From Acanthaster planci (taxonomy: Eukaryota > Echinodermata > Asteroidea > Valvatida > Acanthasteridae), in the NCBI RefSeq assembly GCF_001949145.1, contig NW_019091646.1, positions 50,977-89,326 on the forward strand: a stretch of 38,350 nt of DNA. Direction: 5' to 3'. Under the pieces are notes generated by a model that had not been told where the DNA came from, ran no database searches, and was given only the letters and a program-made list of their open reading frames with translations. The translations under genes were made by a program, and so were the position numbers. Of the stretch, positions 21,545 to 30,465 are shown in pieces; position 1 is the first letter of the stretch, and every line of letters begins with the position of its first letter.

Positions 21545-22130
21545 GCGTGCAAAAGCTTAGGCCAATTAGGCAAGATAAGGCCTTGGTGCTGATAGAGTTG
21601 GTTTCTCCATCGAAATTTCAGAAATGTTCAAAATTCTTCTGCAATGGAAATAGAGTAGTAGGCATTATAGAGGCCAAGCAAATGTGGGGGTCACTAGATT
21701 CCTGGCAACATGAAAGGTATCCATCTTTAAGTGTCTGCACACAGTACAATGATTTAGATCCGATAAATCCGGTTTCATCCTGTGGCCACGATCTTTCTTT
21801 GGCCGAGTGAAAATGTTTTATATGACCTGGCCATGTTTTGGCTTAGAAACTTCAGTACTTGTTTTTGTAGAAGCGTCTGTGTTTCGGTATCAACTGACGA
21901 TGCCTCACCAACATTCATTCTGTAGGGTCGTGGTGGGCTACTTTGAGGGAGAAGTCCTAGCAGCTCATCAACAAATTCCAATTTATATCCTGATTACTGC
22001 TTTTTTGAATATAGTTTGGTCTGATGTTAATTTTTCCTACTCACTGGTATAAGACCTCAATCGACCCCCAGTTGAGGGTCATGACTGAGTCTATCAACAT
22101 GCATGGGGTTTGCAAGATTCGGACCACAAT
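21545..22130 (-). pseudogene. DIRS-like reverse transcriptase, fingers and palm start (broken)
   Basis: From about 22130 the minus strand shows decayed linker sequence, then VDTETQTLLQKQVLKFLSQN (about 21895-21836), and after further breaks LNHCTVCRHLKMDTFHVARN (about 21757-21697). The KMDTF block and the segment ending RLFTKILKTP are typical of the RT palm entry in DIRS-type elements. Stops occur roughly every 20-40 codons between them. Confidence 0.65.
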
Positions 22131-22439
22131 AATTAGGGTAAAGAGGCACTTGAGGAGACTCACCCACCTGTGCTGCCTTGCTGTGTGGCTCATCTTGGCC
22201 TATTTCGTGGCAGGAGCGGGGAACAGTTTGGAAAATTCCTGTCTCTGCATATTGGGCCTGGGGCCTGGTATGCACCCCTGGTTTTGCCGCTGTATGCTCG
22301 GTTTCCCTTTGAAATTTGAGCTGTGGCCTACCCCCTCAAAAGGGTTTGAACTGCTTCCTCATCCCGCCGAAGCAGCCTGGAGTTGAAATTCGTTGGCAGT
22401 GTTTTTGCATATGTGTAGTATCGGTTGCGACTTTGTCCT

Positions 22440-22735
22440 GGACTCGCAAGTTTGAACACACCAAATGTAGCTTTTGTTCGTCTTGAAGTTCTTTGATTTG
22501 TTACCCCAGTTATTCGCCAAACAGTTGAGATGTAACTTTATTCGATGGTTTGCACAGATGTGCATAACGGAGATTAAGGTTAGGTTTAATCAGTTCTTTC
22601 CTGAGGCAGTTAAGTTCAAAGTTGGCTGTAACCATAAGCAGAAAGGCATGTTCTTGCTCTACTGAGCTCTTTGCAAGGGCCGTGATGCTTTTTATCAGGG
22701 GTTTCTGGACACGCTGAAGCTTGAGATCATGTGAT
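22440..22735 (-). pseudogene. DIRS-like Gag domain (broken)
   Basis: The minus strand reads LQRVQKPLIKSITALAKSSV from about 22722, then NFELNCLRKELIKPNLNLRY (about 22621-22562) and AHLCKPSNKVTSQLFGE up to a stop near 22510. A second stop follows three codons later, and IKELQDEQK continues the frame. The LRKELIKPxLN block followed by LC, PSN and TSQLFG is the pattern I associate with the conserved Gag end of DIRS-type elements. It packages the element RNA in living copies. Confidence 0.7.
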
Positions 22736-22740
22736 CTTGA

Positions 22741-23940
22741 GTGGCCATTGACGTTCTATCACAATTATTGGGGCACTAGTAATTTCGGACTGTGTCCTGA
22801 TTGCACTTTTCCTGGAGGCAAGGTAAGGCTTATTAGCCACATTATGTCCGATTGGATCTCCAATTACTGCATCCACAGCAAACTTGCAGCAAAGCAGTAG
22901 TAGGGGAGGGCCGATCTCACCCACAGCCACCCCTTTACCTCGTCGTCCCCCACTTTACCAAAAAATCCCAAAGTAAACCAAGGCAAAATCGAAACACCCC
23001 AAACCCTCGCCCCGATTTTTTAAAATTTAAAAAGGGTGTTACCATCGGCACTCTTAAAACATTTGAAAACCGACTCAGCCTCATAACACCGGAATTCAAT
23101 TTTGCTAAGCCATAAGTTCCGATTACTTGCGAAAAGGGACGATGAGGTGAAGGGCCCGTCGGGCTCTCCCCGACAGTTATGAAAAGGCGCGTCAATAAAA
23201 AAGAGGAAAATAAAAAAATATATATATAAAAGAGGCATGAATAGAGGAACCCGAACTGCAACGCCGCCCTTATGGGATTTTAGGTGTTTGAAAAAAAAAT
23301 TCCATTACTGGCACCAAGGCGAAAACAACACACAAAGTCGGAGCTCGTAAAAGTGATGCAAAAGAGAGTCAACGACAATTTAAAAAATGTCACTCGCCAG
23401 TCATATCGAAAGCTTTTAATAGCTCCATAGCTCAAAAGGGAAATTTGTGGGCGGACTTGATTATCGCAATTAGAGCGTACATTGAGCCGCAAGCGATTAA
23501 AGAAGTGGATATTCAAAGAATTGGTGCTTAATAGACAACTATAGAATTTGGGAACCGATACCTAATTTCCGTGCAGACGACTTGGTCCATTTTTTAAACT
23601 TACAGAAAGTATATCGAGGACAGGGCACTTGCCGAGTTTAAGGGAATCGGCTCATATAAATTACAAACGGCCATTAGGATTTAGTTCAAAATAACGCGAC
23701 CTTTTCTAACAAAAAATTGAGGAAGTTTTAGGCTAACAATTTGCAAAACATTTAGAAGACGTGGAAACTCACGAGCAAAAGAAGCTCGGGGTGTGTTTGT
23801 TAAAGTGCACGCCACAAACGTGGTGAAAATGACATAGGCATTTGAAACACCAATATTTTCAATGATTTTTGTGGCCATATTTATCAATGTCACCCATCAA
23901 TCGTGAGGAATTGGCGTTCAAAAATTATATATATTATAAA
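22741..23940. other. Unassigned; possible left part of Polinton remnant B
   Basis: No domain is recognised between the DIRS-like Gag and the polymerase exonuclease. Short basic fragments (for example around 23290-23420 on +, SELVKVMQKRVNDNLKNVTR) could be decayed N-terminal polymerase sequence, but stops occur in all frames. No terminal inverted repeat of the kind expected for a Polinton end was found. Confidence 0.3.
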
Positions 23941-24672
23941 TTTCTCATGTTTGATGAATGGTTTGATGCAATTTACGCAGATTTTGAATCTGTTTTAGAG
24001 CGCCTTCCCCCAACCTCACTAAACACGGTCAAGACCCAGATTCATAAGCCAAGCGGCTATTCTTACACGGTCGTCAGATGTGACGGTGAATGCACGAGCC
24101 AAAAGACGTACAGATGTCCAAGACGCGGCACGCAATTTTGTCAGGTCCATTACTGAAGAGGCCTGTAAAATTAACGAAACATTTGAGTTACAAAAAATCT
24201 ACGAAAACTGCAATTGCGGTTGGATCTGTCGAAAGCTTATCGGCAAGAATAAAGAATCTTAATGCCAGTGCCCAATTCCAAACGAGCCAAAAACAAAGGA
24301 TGAAAATCTGCCTTTAAGTTCAGTCAATGAATCCAATGGTTTCAGGGATTACAATTGTAAGACGTGGGCAAGGCCAATAAACAAATTTCGCAAAGTCAGA
24401 GATCACTGTCACGTGACAGGGAAGTCAGAGGCCCAGCGCACGCCAGTTGTAATTCAAAGTCATCCCAAATCAAACGCCCATTCAGGTTATTTTACACAAT
24501 TTGGAGAAATATGACGCGCATTTAATCATAAAGGGCGCTCGCGAGTTTAACGGGGAGAAAATCAAATGAATCGCTAAAAAATACTGAGAACTACATTTCG
24601 TTTTCATTAGGCCAACTTAGGTTCCTAGAGTCGTTTCATTTCATGGCTGCGTCGCTCGATCTACTGGTTAAG
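23869..24672 (+). pseudogene. Protein-primed DNA polymerase B, exonuclease region, remnant B
   Basis: The first frame (to 24156) contains IYADFESVLERLPPT, the Asp-x-Glu motif of the 3'-5' proofreading exonuclease, followed by a KPSGYSYTVVRCDGE block. Other frames then give INKFRKVRDHCHVTG (about 24378-24422), ILHNLEKYDAHLIIKGAREF (about 24492-24551; second exonuclease motif with Asn and Tyr-Asp) and ISFSLGQLRFLESFHF near 24597-24645. The order matches family B polymerases of Polintons and adintoviruses, which replicate with a protein primer. The palm catalytic motifs are absent: the trace stops at about 24672 and a reversed integrase follows. At least three frame changes are present. Confidence 0.8.
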
Positions 24673-24769
24673 AAGAGATGTCTTTTATAGTTCTCCGTTA
24701 GACAGCTATATATTACCAAACCACATTTAAATTTTAGCCCATGGACATTATTTAGCGGGCGACATTTCA

Positions 24770-25505
24770 GTTATCCTCGGGTACTTCAAAGAAGTTCTTC
24801 TTTGACAAAATTCCTACTTGGCCCGTAATGTAAAATGGGGGCCAGTTTTTACCCACCTGCCATTGACCCGTTTAAACTGACGGGTGCGTTTGTCAATTTG
24901 ATAAACGTCTACAGACCAAACGGGATCTGTCGTTCTTCTGACGGTCCCACTCTCCTCCTCGCTAGGGTAGTAGGGTTGTAGAGGTACTGCACAACGTCTG
25001 GAGGTAATTCACGCGATGTGCTTTTAACGGGTGCTGCTGGGCGTTTGTTTCACTCGGTCTAATTTGACAGCTTCTGTAGGAACAGCATCAATTAATTGAT
25101 GCTGATTACCAAATAAACGCTCGGCTTAAGTTCAATTAAACCCTTTTACGATTCCCTGCGACCTATGAACGGCCTCGCCTTTAAATTCCGATCCCAAGTC
25201 TACGTTAATTAACTTGGGCCAAGTCTTTTATAAATTTGTTTCACGGCTTACAACGCTTGATTGGCAGTTTTACTGGTCAAAGAGGCTGCTTCTTTATACC
25301 GCAACCAACATCTACTACGGTCAAAGTGTATTTACTTCACTCGATCACTCGATCTTAAGGCAAGTATAACATATCTAATTGATGCGCTTAGTTTGGTTTG
25401 ACAAATTCGGTATGCAACATTGTAGGTCTCGGCACGTAATTAGGTGCTGGTAAATAAATTTGCCCAACAGCCTGCTTTTTTTGCCAGTTTTGGAGGGTTG
25501 ATTTG
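24770..25505 (-). pseudogene. Retroviral-type integrase, remnant B (Polinton integrase, minus strand)
   Basis: Minus-strand segments in order: QIYLPAPNYVPRPTM (about 25459-25415), YTLTVVDV (about 25327-25304; first catalytic Asp), RYKEAASLTSKTANQAL, KLINVDLGSEFKG (about 25212-25174; second catalytic Asp), VHRSQGIVKGFN, AERLFGNQHQLIDAV, DPVWSVDVYQI near 24910 and RNFVKEELL near 24790. The third catalytic Glu is lost (the reading gives VKGF). The order fits a whole integrase of the type carried by Polinton or adintovirus-like elements, about 245 codons with several stops and frameshifts. It lies head-to-head with the ATPase and faces the truncated polymerase, and is of a different type from the integrase at 13.7-17.7 kb. 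Confidence 0.75.
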
Positions 25506-25870
25506 CCGATGATAACGTTTATTTATGCGACTTGGACTGTGAAAATTTAGAATTAAACGGGGCGATCGAACTATACCAGAAAGTCTTTGACGGGGTAAAT
25601 ATGTTGTTCACCGTAGACGGCTGCGAGATGGCTTTCAGCGGTAGGACTTCAGACATACAATTCGGTACTGAAAGACTTCAGAGAAAATACGGTGTGGACC
25701 GTTTTGTTTCATTGCAAGGATCGAAAAGCTTTGATCAGTGTTTACACGAGAATGACGTAGTGCCAGACGAGAAAAGAAAGTAAAAAACATTTACGAGAAA
25801 TTTAGTAAATTGATTTTAAACACTGAACCGCCTGTGTCGTGGTTTTTGACATGAATAAAATTTACAAAAT
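25505..25870 (+). pseudogene. FtsK/HerA-type genome packaging ATPase, remnant B
   Basis: The open frame 25532-25783 reads GAIELYQKVFDGVNMLFTVD, where the hydrophobic strand ending in Asp is the Walker B position. It then jumps to MAFSGR, the block that follows the ATPase sensor in Polinton packaging ATPases. Between them the family has more residues, so an internal deletion is likely. The tail includes RFVSLQGSKSFDQCLHENDV and reaches the stop at 25781-25783, with further homologous sequence (IYEKFSKLILNTEP) readable past it. The P-loop half is missing. The homologous trace in remnant C is at 35225-35560. Confidence 0.65.
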
Positions 25871-26331
25871 ATTTTTAAAAATTTATAATAAACGAAATGG
25901 ATAGTCAAATGTGTACTCAGTGAAAGAAACTAAAAGCAATTTCAAATTTTCAAATAAAGCCAAATGGCGAAGAAATTTACAGTTTAATAATTGTATTGAT
26001 TGACGAATAGAGAGTCATAATAAACATAGGTGCCCTCATGGGAGAAGAAAAGACACAAGTAAATTTGCGGCGACACTTGTTAAAATCACCATTGACCGCT
26101 GGGACTCTAAAAGGCACAACAGGGGAATAATTTATTTGACCCAAAAAAATTCATTGACAAAGAATTGTACGGGAATTAGTCAATGAGCAAGTGGGGCATT
26201 GGCTATCCAGGGTTTGCTCGTGTCAAAAGAGTTTGCCAAGCGCTTAAAGCAAAGTTTAAATCGTTTATGGCCGAAGGAGGATTTGATTCAGACCGTGAGA
26301 GGGCAAATACGATTAATTCAAGCTAAAATTA

Positions 26332-26523
26332 TTGAAATTCAAGAAGAAATTGGTTAATTTGAGACTCCTGAAGATTCAGCTCGTTTATTTACGTGAATTG
26401 CAAGATCAACTCGAAGGACTACAAGCTCAAAGAGACATATTTAAACAGTCATCTCCAAAGCCAAATATTGCATCGCAAATTAAAGATTCAGTTAATTACG
26501 CTTTACGTCGGGTGATCCGCTAA
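26332..26523 (+). pseudogene. Coiled-coil segment upstream of the hydrophobic protein, remnant B
   Basis: This 63-codon frame is Lys/Leu/Gln-rich (RELQDQLEGLQAQRDIFKQS), with heptad-like spacing that suggests a coiled coil. It ends four bases before the hydrophobic protein trace and may be its N-terminal part or a separate small virion protein. Remnant C shows a shorter echo (IRTQINQLKKRLKR near 35675). The function is unknown. Confidence 0.45.
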
Positions 26524-26526
26524 TAA

Positions 26527-26880
26527 GATTCGAACGATATTTCGACAGCAAGTCGTGACTATCGTAAGCATTTTAACGGCGTTTAGTTTAGCAGTAAATA
26601 CGATCGTAAGTAGCATCGTAGCCGCTGTCAGAGCTGCCGGAACACCTAGTCGTATGCCAGAACCGCACCAAAACCGCCTGAACCACCGTCCAAAGGAGGC
26701 GTAAATGATTGGATCAAACGTCAACTGTGGAACTTGGCAAACGTATGAAAGAAACTCGTTTTGTCTGCTCTGGGCGCTTTGCCAGGACACGGGCAGTATT
26801 TTGAGTTGGATTTTAACGTGGCGAGTAAAGCGGCTGGATGGATTGGGGATCACGCGTGGATCTTGTTTTTAACAGTAAAT
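26527..26880 (+). pseudogene. Polinton-associated hydrophobic/membrane-like protein, remnant B
   Basis: The first frame reads RTIFRQQVVTIVSILTAFSL and AVNTIVSSIVAAVRAAGTP, a hydrophobic segment with small residues that could span a membrane. After one frame change comes PPSKGGVNDWIKRQLWNLAN, then SKAAGWIGDHAWILFLTVNL near the end, a second hydrophobic segment. The same three blocks, in the same order, recur in remnant C (35740-36125). I recognise this protein only as a recurrent companion of Polinton-like elements; its role (perhaps inner virion or membrane) is not established. Confidence 0.6.
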
Positions 26881-26903
26881 CTTGGGCAAAAAAAAATTTA
26901 CCT

Positions 26904-26926
26904 CCCTTCTCAAATTTGAGAAAGGG
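26904..26926. terminator. Hairpin at the convergent junction, remnant B
   Basis: The sequence ccct-tctcaaatttgag-aaaggg forms a stem with the core ctcaaatttgag, preceded by a ttgggcaaaaa box and followed by a T-rich tract. It lies between the + strand hydrophobic protein and the minus-strand gene. A similar hairpin with the same upstream box sits at the same junction in remnant C. A role in 3'-end formation for both convergent genes is inferred. Confidence 0.5.
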
Positions 26927-26978
26927 TGTATTTTTTTGGGCTTTTATTTTTCTAAATTAATACTTTACTATATGCAAC

Positions 26979-27404
26979 TTAAGTTAACACCTTATACAAC
27001 ATAAAACCAAGACAACCTACGGCAATGGCTCCTACGATTAAAGACGGTTTCTCGTCCGGAATTGGCATCACCCAGTCGTAAAATATTTTTCACACGTGAG
27101 AGTTGAATAAAGCTGACACGTATGGATCGGGGTCAGACAGTAGATCAAAACCTATCCCGCAAGCCGTCGTCGCGCAATACACCGCAAAGTTAAATTGTTT
27201 TTAGTAGAACGATAAACAGGTTGACCACGATCGTTAATTGACTAAAATTGGCTCCCATTTATTTTATACGCTTTTATTTGTTACGCTACGCTTTAAAAGG
27301 AGGTGCCGTTGGTTACACTTTTACTTCTTGATAAACAGGTTGGTTATCTTTGGTGTTTGACAGACTTTGTAAAATTTACTCGCCAATTTTTTTCATAAGA
27401 TTTA
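26979..27404 (-). pseudogene. Minus-strand Polinton gene with C-terminal membrane tail, remnant B
   Basis: The minus strand reads KNWRVNFTKSVKHQR near 27390, NFAVYCATTACGIGFDLLSD (about 27194-27136) and PDPYVSALFNSHV, then a stop. The readable end is EKPSLIVGAIAVGCLGFMLY, a hydrophobic C-terminal anchor terminating at 26979-26981. The homologous gene in remnant C (36205-36855) shows the same blocks, including FNFAVYC and SALFN. I recall this protein as associated with Polinton-like elements, but no function is known to me. It is convergent with the hydrophobic protein gene. Confidence 0.6.
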
Positions 27405-27545
27405 AAAAAAAAAACAGCTGCCCTTTTGTTGCTTTCTCGTTGACACGTCTTTCAAATTCTTTTTTGCTCGTCGATTTACTTTCTTGTAGTTTTGGTGCTT
27501 ATGTTTTATCTGATCTTTTTTTCATCTCGTTATACTTTTTCAGTT
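27405..27545 (-). pseudogene. C-terminal part of the EF-x-x-L coiled-coil protein, remnant B
   Basis: The minus strand reads QLKKYNEMKKRSDKT, a stop, then LQESKSTSKKEFERRVNEKA and TKGQLFF. This charged helical tail matches the tail of the minus-strand gene at 36855-37419 in remnant C (where one frame gives QEEFDRQVQAKMETLPTGKG). Its N-terminal part is missing or replaced by the Cys-rich stretch just upstream. Confidence 0.5.
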
Positions 27546-27674
27546 GGTTGGATAGTTATTACATCTGGTGCAGTCATTACATTTGTGGCAATCGTAGCAC
27601 TGTTTTACAGTCGGTGCATTATGATGCGTAAACGGTTGGAATTTAAACAGCGGTAGACAATCGTAACAATTTAA
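27540..27674 (-). other. Small Cys-rich open frame (44 codons, no ATG)
   Basis: Between stops at 27675-27677 and 27540-27542 the minus strand encodes a 44-residue peptide with CYDC near its start and QCYDCHKCNDCTRC near its end. Five regularly spaced C-x-x-C steps resemble a zinc-binding knuckle. There is no ATG, so it would need to be an exon or the internal part of a longer broken gene. It lies upstream of the coiled-coil tail of remnant B. No similar stretch is seen at the equivalent position in remnant C. Confidence 0.4.
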
Positions 27675-27677
27675 TCA

Positions 27678-28640
27678 AATCAATTGAATTTTCCGTGCCC
27701 TTGCAAAAAAACAATTCACGTTTGTTTAATGGTTTTTATCATATCATTTTATATATTTTCTATTTATTTTTAATTTTTTCTCGCGACTTGACTCAACATG
27801 CTTTTTTATGTATAGTCCATTTATTTGGTGGTTGTAAACATAGCGCATTTGACCTAAACAGAGTCGTGCTTTAAGTAGGAGTCACGAGTTCAGGCCGGGC
27901 AAGTAGAGACTTGTAACCACTGGGAAAAGCGGGAACACCAGCAAGACCAAGTTTTCCAGGTAGAAAATCCTCAGCACAACGAACTGGAGGCATGATGCCT
28001 TTTGGCTCAGTCCCTCATCATCATCAGTCCCTTTTAAATGTACTCACTGAACTCACTCTATCACACTTTTATTTATCCATAAAGAAGTGACTTTCTTTCT
28101 CTTTATCGAAACTGTTGAAAAGGGAAAAATTGGTCAAATTAATCCAATAAGAGGAGGTTATACTTCACGAAGCTCTTGGTAATTCTCCATCACAGCACAG
28201 TCGCTGCTGTGGAAACAATTGTGCAACAAGCAGAGTCATGCAGTTCCCGGCATCTAATTACAGGGAGACCCAAAAAAAATGACATGGAGGATCATATGGG
28301 TAAAAGAAAAACATTCTCAGGAAGTCTTTTTCACTAATATTCAATATTCAGTGAGTGTCAAAATCTGCAGAGCTTTTGTTACAATGTCGAAGTCAGTTAG
28401 GATTCCTGTTTTTTTTTTCTACTACGGTCTACTTAGGTTATCCTATTTATTAAACTTCCATGTGTGCATGCAAATGGGGGGCATCATACTTGAATGGTTG
28501 AGATGCCATATCATGTCTAATCCCACTTTGAAGACTTTACACTATTCCAAGTGTCAATTGAATCGATGCAGAAAGGAAAATTTCCTCACATCAAACTTTC
28601 AGCCGATGGCCCCTTGTGTCATTTGGTTGGATGAAATTGG
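27678..28640. other. No recognisable gene
   Basis: The + frame 28279-28674 is open for 131 codons but is the opposite strand of the Tc1-like trace at its end and shows no domain. A T-rich tract occupies about 27730-27800. No terminal repeat of Polinton remnant B is recognised. Confidence 0.35.
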
Positions 28641-28645
28641 TCAAA

Positions 28646-28978
28646 AAGGTAGGATCTTGGTTGGTCCTGAGTAGTGGTGTCTTCCTGAGCCTGCGTCTGT
28701 GGAGACCTCCTTTGTGCAAAACTCGCTGGATGGTTGCCCGTGACACCTTAAGTCTCTGCCTTGTGAAGGGTATTAATTAGGGCCTTGGTTGTGATCCAGA
28801 TTTTATTTGGGCGAGTCTAGGAGATACTGTGCACTTCCTGCCACCCTAATTGAGGTTTTTCACTGTGGTGAACCTCTTCCCTAAAGACGTTGCAACGGGG
28901 ACCTCATATCGCTTGGAAATTGCCTTGAAGCCTTTAGGGGCATTCGCACGATACGCTGAGTTCCGTCCTCTTGGCCAT
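28646..28978 (-). pseudogene. Tc1/mariner-family transposase N-terminus
   Basis: The minus strand begins MAKRTELS at 28978, as in Tc1-type transposases, and after breaks reads TKALINTLHKAE (about 28792-28757) and VSRATIQRVLHKGGLHRRRL (about 28743-28684) followed by RKTPLL. These are the paired helix-turn-helix DNA-binding subdomains with the linker that precedes the catalytic domain. The catalytic DDE part is not recognisable further down (28640-28280). Stops and at least two frameshifts are present. Its start lies 43 bases from the large palindrome. Confidence 0.75.
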
Positions 28979-29020
28979 GGTGACAAGTAACTGATAATGA
29001 TGTAAAAACTTTTCTTCTTC

Positions 29021-29358
29021 TTATATTATCGGTACTTCTACTATATAATTTGTCTATTTATTTCAATACACAAACCCAAATGTATGTTACCTAAACTTCA
29101 TTTGTATAATATAAGATATGCCCCGGTTTATTTTTTGCTCCCGATCATGTTCAAGATTCTGATGAAATGCCATCTCCCCCCCAAGAATATTTTCTTGGGG
29201 GGGAGATGGCATTTCATCAGAATCTTGAACATGATCGGGAGCAAAAAATAAACCGGGGCATATCTTATATTATACAAATGAAGTTTAGGTAACATACATT
29301 TGGGTTTGTGTATTGAAATAAATAGACAAATTATATAGTAGAAGTACCGATAATATAA
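29021..29358. repeat. Perfect 338-bp palindrome (167-bp arms, 4-base loop)
   Basis: Arms 29021-29187 and 29192-29358 are exact reverse complements as far as I can read, around the loop tatt. The centre carries a run of seven C mirrored by seven G. The arm ends are AT-rich (ttatattatcgg), compatible with a TA target duplication. It could be a palindromic mariner-type MITE, a head-to-head joint of two Tc1-like 5' ends, or an assembly or amplification fold-back artefact. Perfect identity is striking next to heavily decayed neighbours. Confidence 0.9.
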
Positions 29359-29389
29359 TAGCTTTTACAAAGGAATTCAGAAAAGTATG

Positions 29390-29860
29390 TTATTTTCCAA
29401 AGGGTATGAATAATCTTGAGCAAAACTTTATGTCTTGCCACTCTAAGAATGATACATTCACCTCCACCACCTGTTTTCTGTTACTCAGGAATGCCTCACA
29501 ATGGGACCACTTATGCCATGATACTTCAACTTGTCGAATAGTCGCCCAAGTTAGTCTAAAGTTCCCTGCCATTCTGTGACTACCTGTTTGATGAATAGCT
29601 GTAACATTAGCCTGCTCCCAGTCCTTTGGCAAGGTTCTTGTTTGCAAAGAGGTTTTAAAGATAATAGCCAACAGATTGCTTAGGTTGTTTCAGATAAGTC
29701 CCAATGCCCCTCTGGTTCTCTTGTGTATATAGATGAGAAACATTAGCCTTATCTTTGTCCTTCACTGCAAAGGACACTTTACCCGACTTCATTAAGTTTT
29801 GAATATATTTTGAGTCTGCTACAGTCGACTCCCGTCTGGGACTTGCTATATTAGCTTGTA
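29390..29860 (-). pseudogene. LINE reverse transcriptase fragment (Jockey/CR1-like)
   Basis: The minus frame 29671-29390 reads IIFKTSLQTRTLPKDWEQAN followed by VTAIHQTGSHRMAGNFRLT, the classic RT fingers segment of non-LTR retrotransposons, then jumps to FLSNRKQVVEVNVSFLEWQD, a block located much further along the domain. An internal deletion of the region between is likely. Upstream (29860-29690) the trace KSGKVSFAVKDKDKANVSHL fits the linker before the RT. No YxDD box remains. Confidence 0.75.
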
Positions 29861-30076
29861 TTATCCAGACCTCGACCTTCGGTGAAAGCTGCTGTCCTGC
29901 TCGACGTATGTATTGCCAATCGACTGTATATAAAGCGTATATGTGTGCCTAACTTTTTGTTTAAAGGCACGTACATTTGGTTACATGAATTGGATTTTGA
30001 ATAAAAGTTTTTTTATGAAAGTGAGATACAATTTAATGAAATTTTAAAATGTAAAAAATAGGAAGTGGAAGTCATG
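29861..30076. other. No recognisable gene
   Basis: AT-rich sequence with a tatataaa-like stretch and no open frame of note. It may be decayed 5' sequence of the LINE on the minus strand. Confidence 0.3.
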
Positions 30077-30465
30077 TCAATTTTGAGCAACACGTCCCCG
30101 GCCCTGCATGCCGTAATGAGATCCACATGTAAACACAAAACATAAGTATGTTATCATTTTAGTTGGAAACCAACACCACAGCTGCGCTTTTTGCACGTAA
30201 AAATGGGTGTGGACAGTAGAGGGCAAATATTGCATGTTACTGTAGCACTTTGGCAGCACTCGCTTGTGTTCAGGCGGTACGAGAGCCGCCACACAGAATT
30301 TCTAGGTTGGGTACAGGGACCGCAAAAGCCCATCTCTTGCAGCACCGGACAAAAATGGCTCGATTCGGTGAGGGAATACTGCAGCGCTGGTTCACTGTAC
30401 ACGCATGAAGTACGGAAGTGCCTTTCAAAATTGAATGGACTGGCTAATTGACAAGTTGTCTTCAA
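30077..30465. other. Unassigned block open on both strands, Cys-rich
   Basis: The + frame ending at 30451 (ATG at 30203) and the minus frame 30465-30154 overlap almost completely. The minus reading has more than ten cysteines in 103 residues (for example CCQSATVTCNICPL). The + reading ends TGQKWLDSVREYCSAGSLYT followed by HEVRKCLSKLNG, which looks more like an ordinary exon. Only one can be real, if either. GC content is higher than that of the neighbours. I do not recognise either product. Confidence 0.3.

Larger units (their letters stand above)
20400..22740 (-). mobile_element. DIRS-like retrotransposon, decayed
   Basis: Reading the minus strand from 22740 down gives, in order, a Gag-like domain, a linker, a reverse transcriptase with a YLDD box and an RNase H, in the DIRS1-type arrangement. 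All parts are broken by stops and frame changes. The expected tyrosine recombinase is not recognisable downstream (below 20400), where the dispersed repeat begins. The element lies between Polinton remnants A and B and may have inserted into one larger Polinton, but terminal repeats were not found. Confidence 0.75.

Noticed and set aside
25083-25104. Perfect 22-bp palindrome around caattaattg
   Set aside because: It lies inside the integrase reading (FGNQHQLIDAV), so coding sequence explains it and a regulatory role is not supported.
26503-26853. 116-codon minus-strand open frame
   Set aside because: It is antisense to the hydrophobic protein, whose + strand blocks are conserved with remnant C; the same antisense shadow appears at 35766-35984.
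27860-27920. gagttcaggcc considered as a tRNA-like B box of a SINE
   Set aside because: No A box at the right spacing and no cloverleaf can be folded.
28279-28674. 131-codon plus-strand open frame
   Set aside because: No domain is recognisable, and its end is antisense to the Tc1-like helix-turn-helix region.
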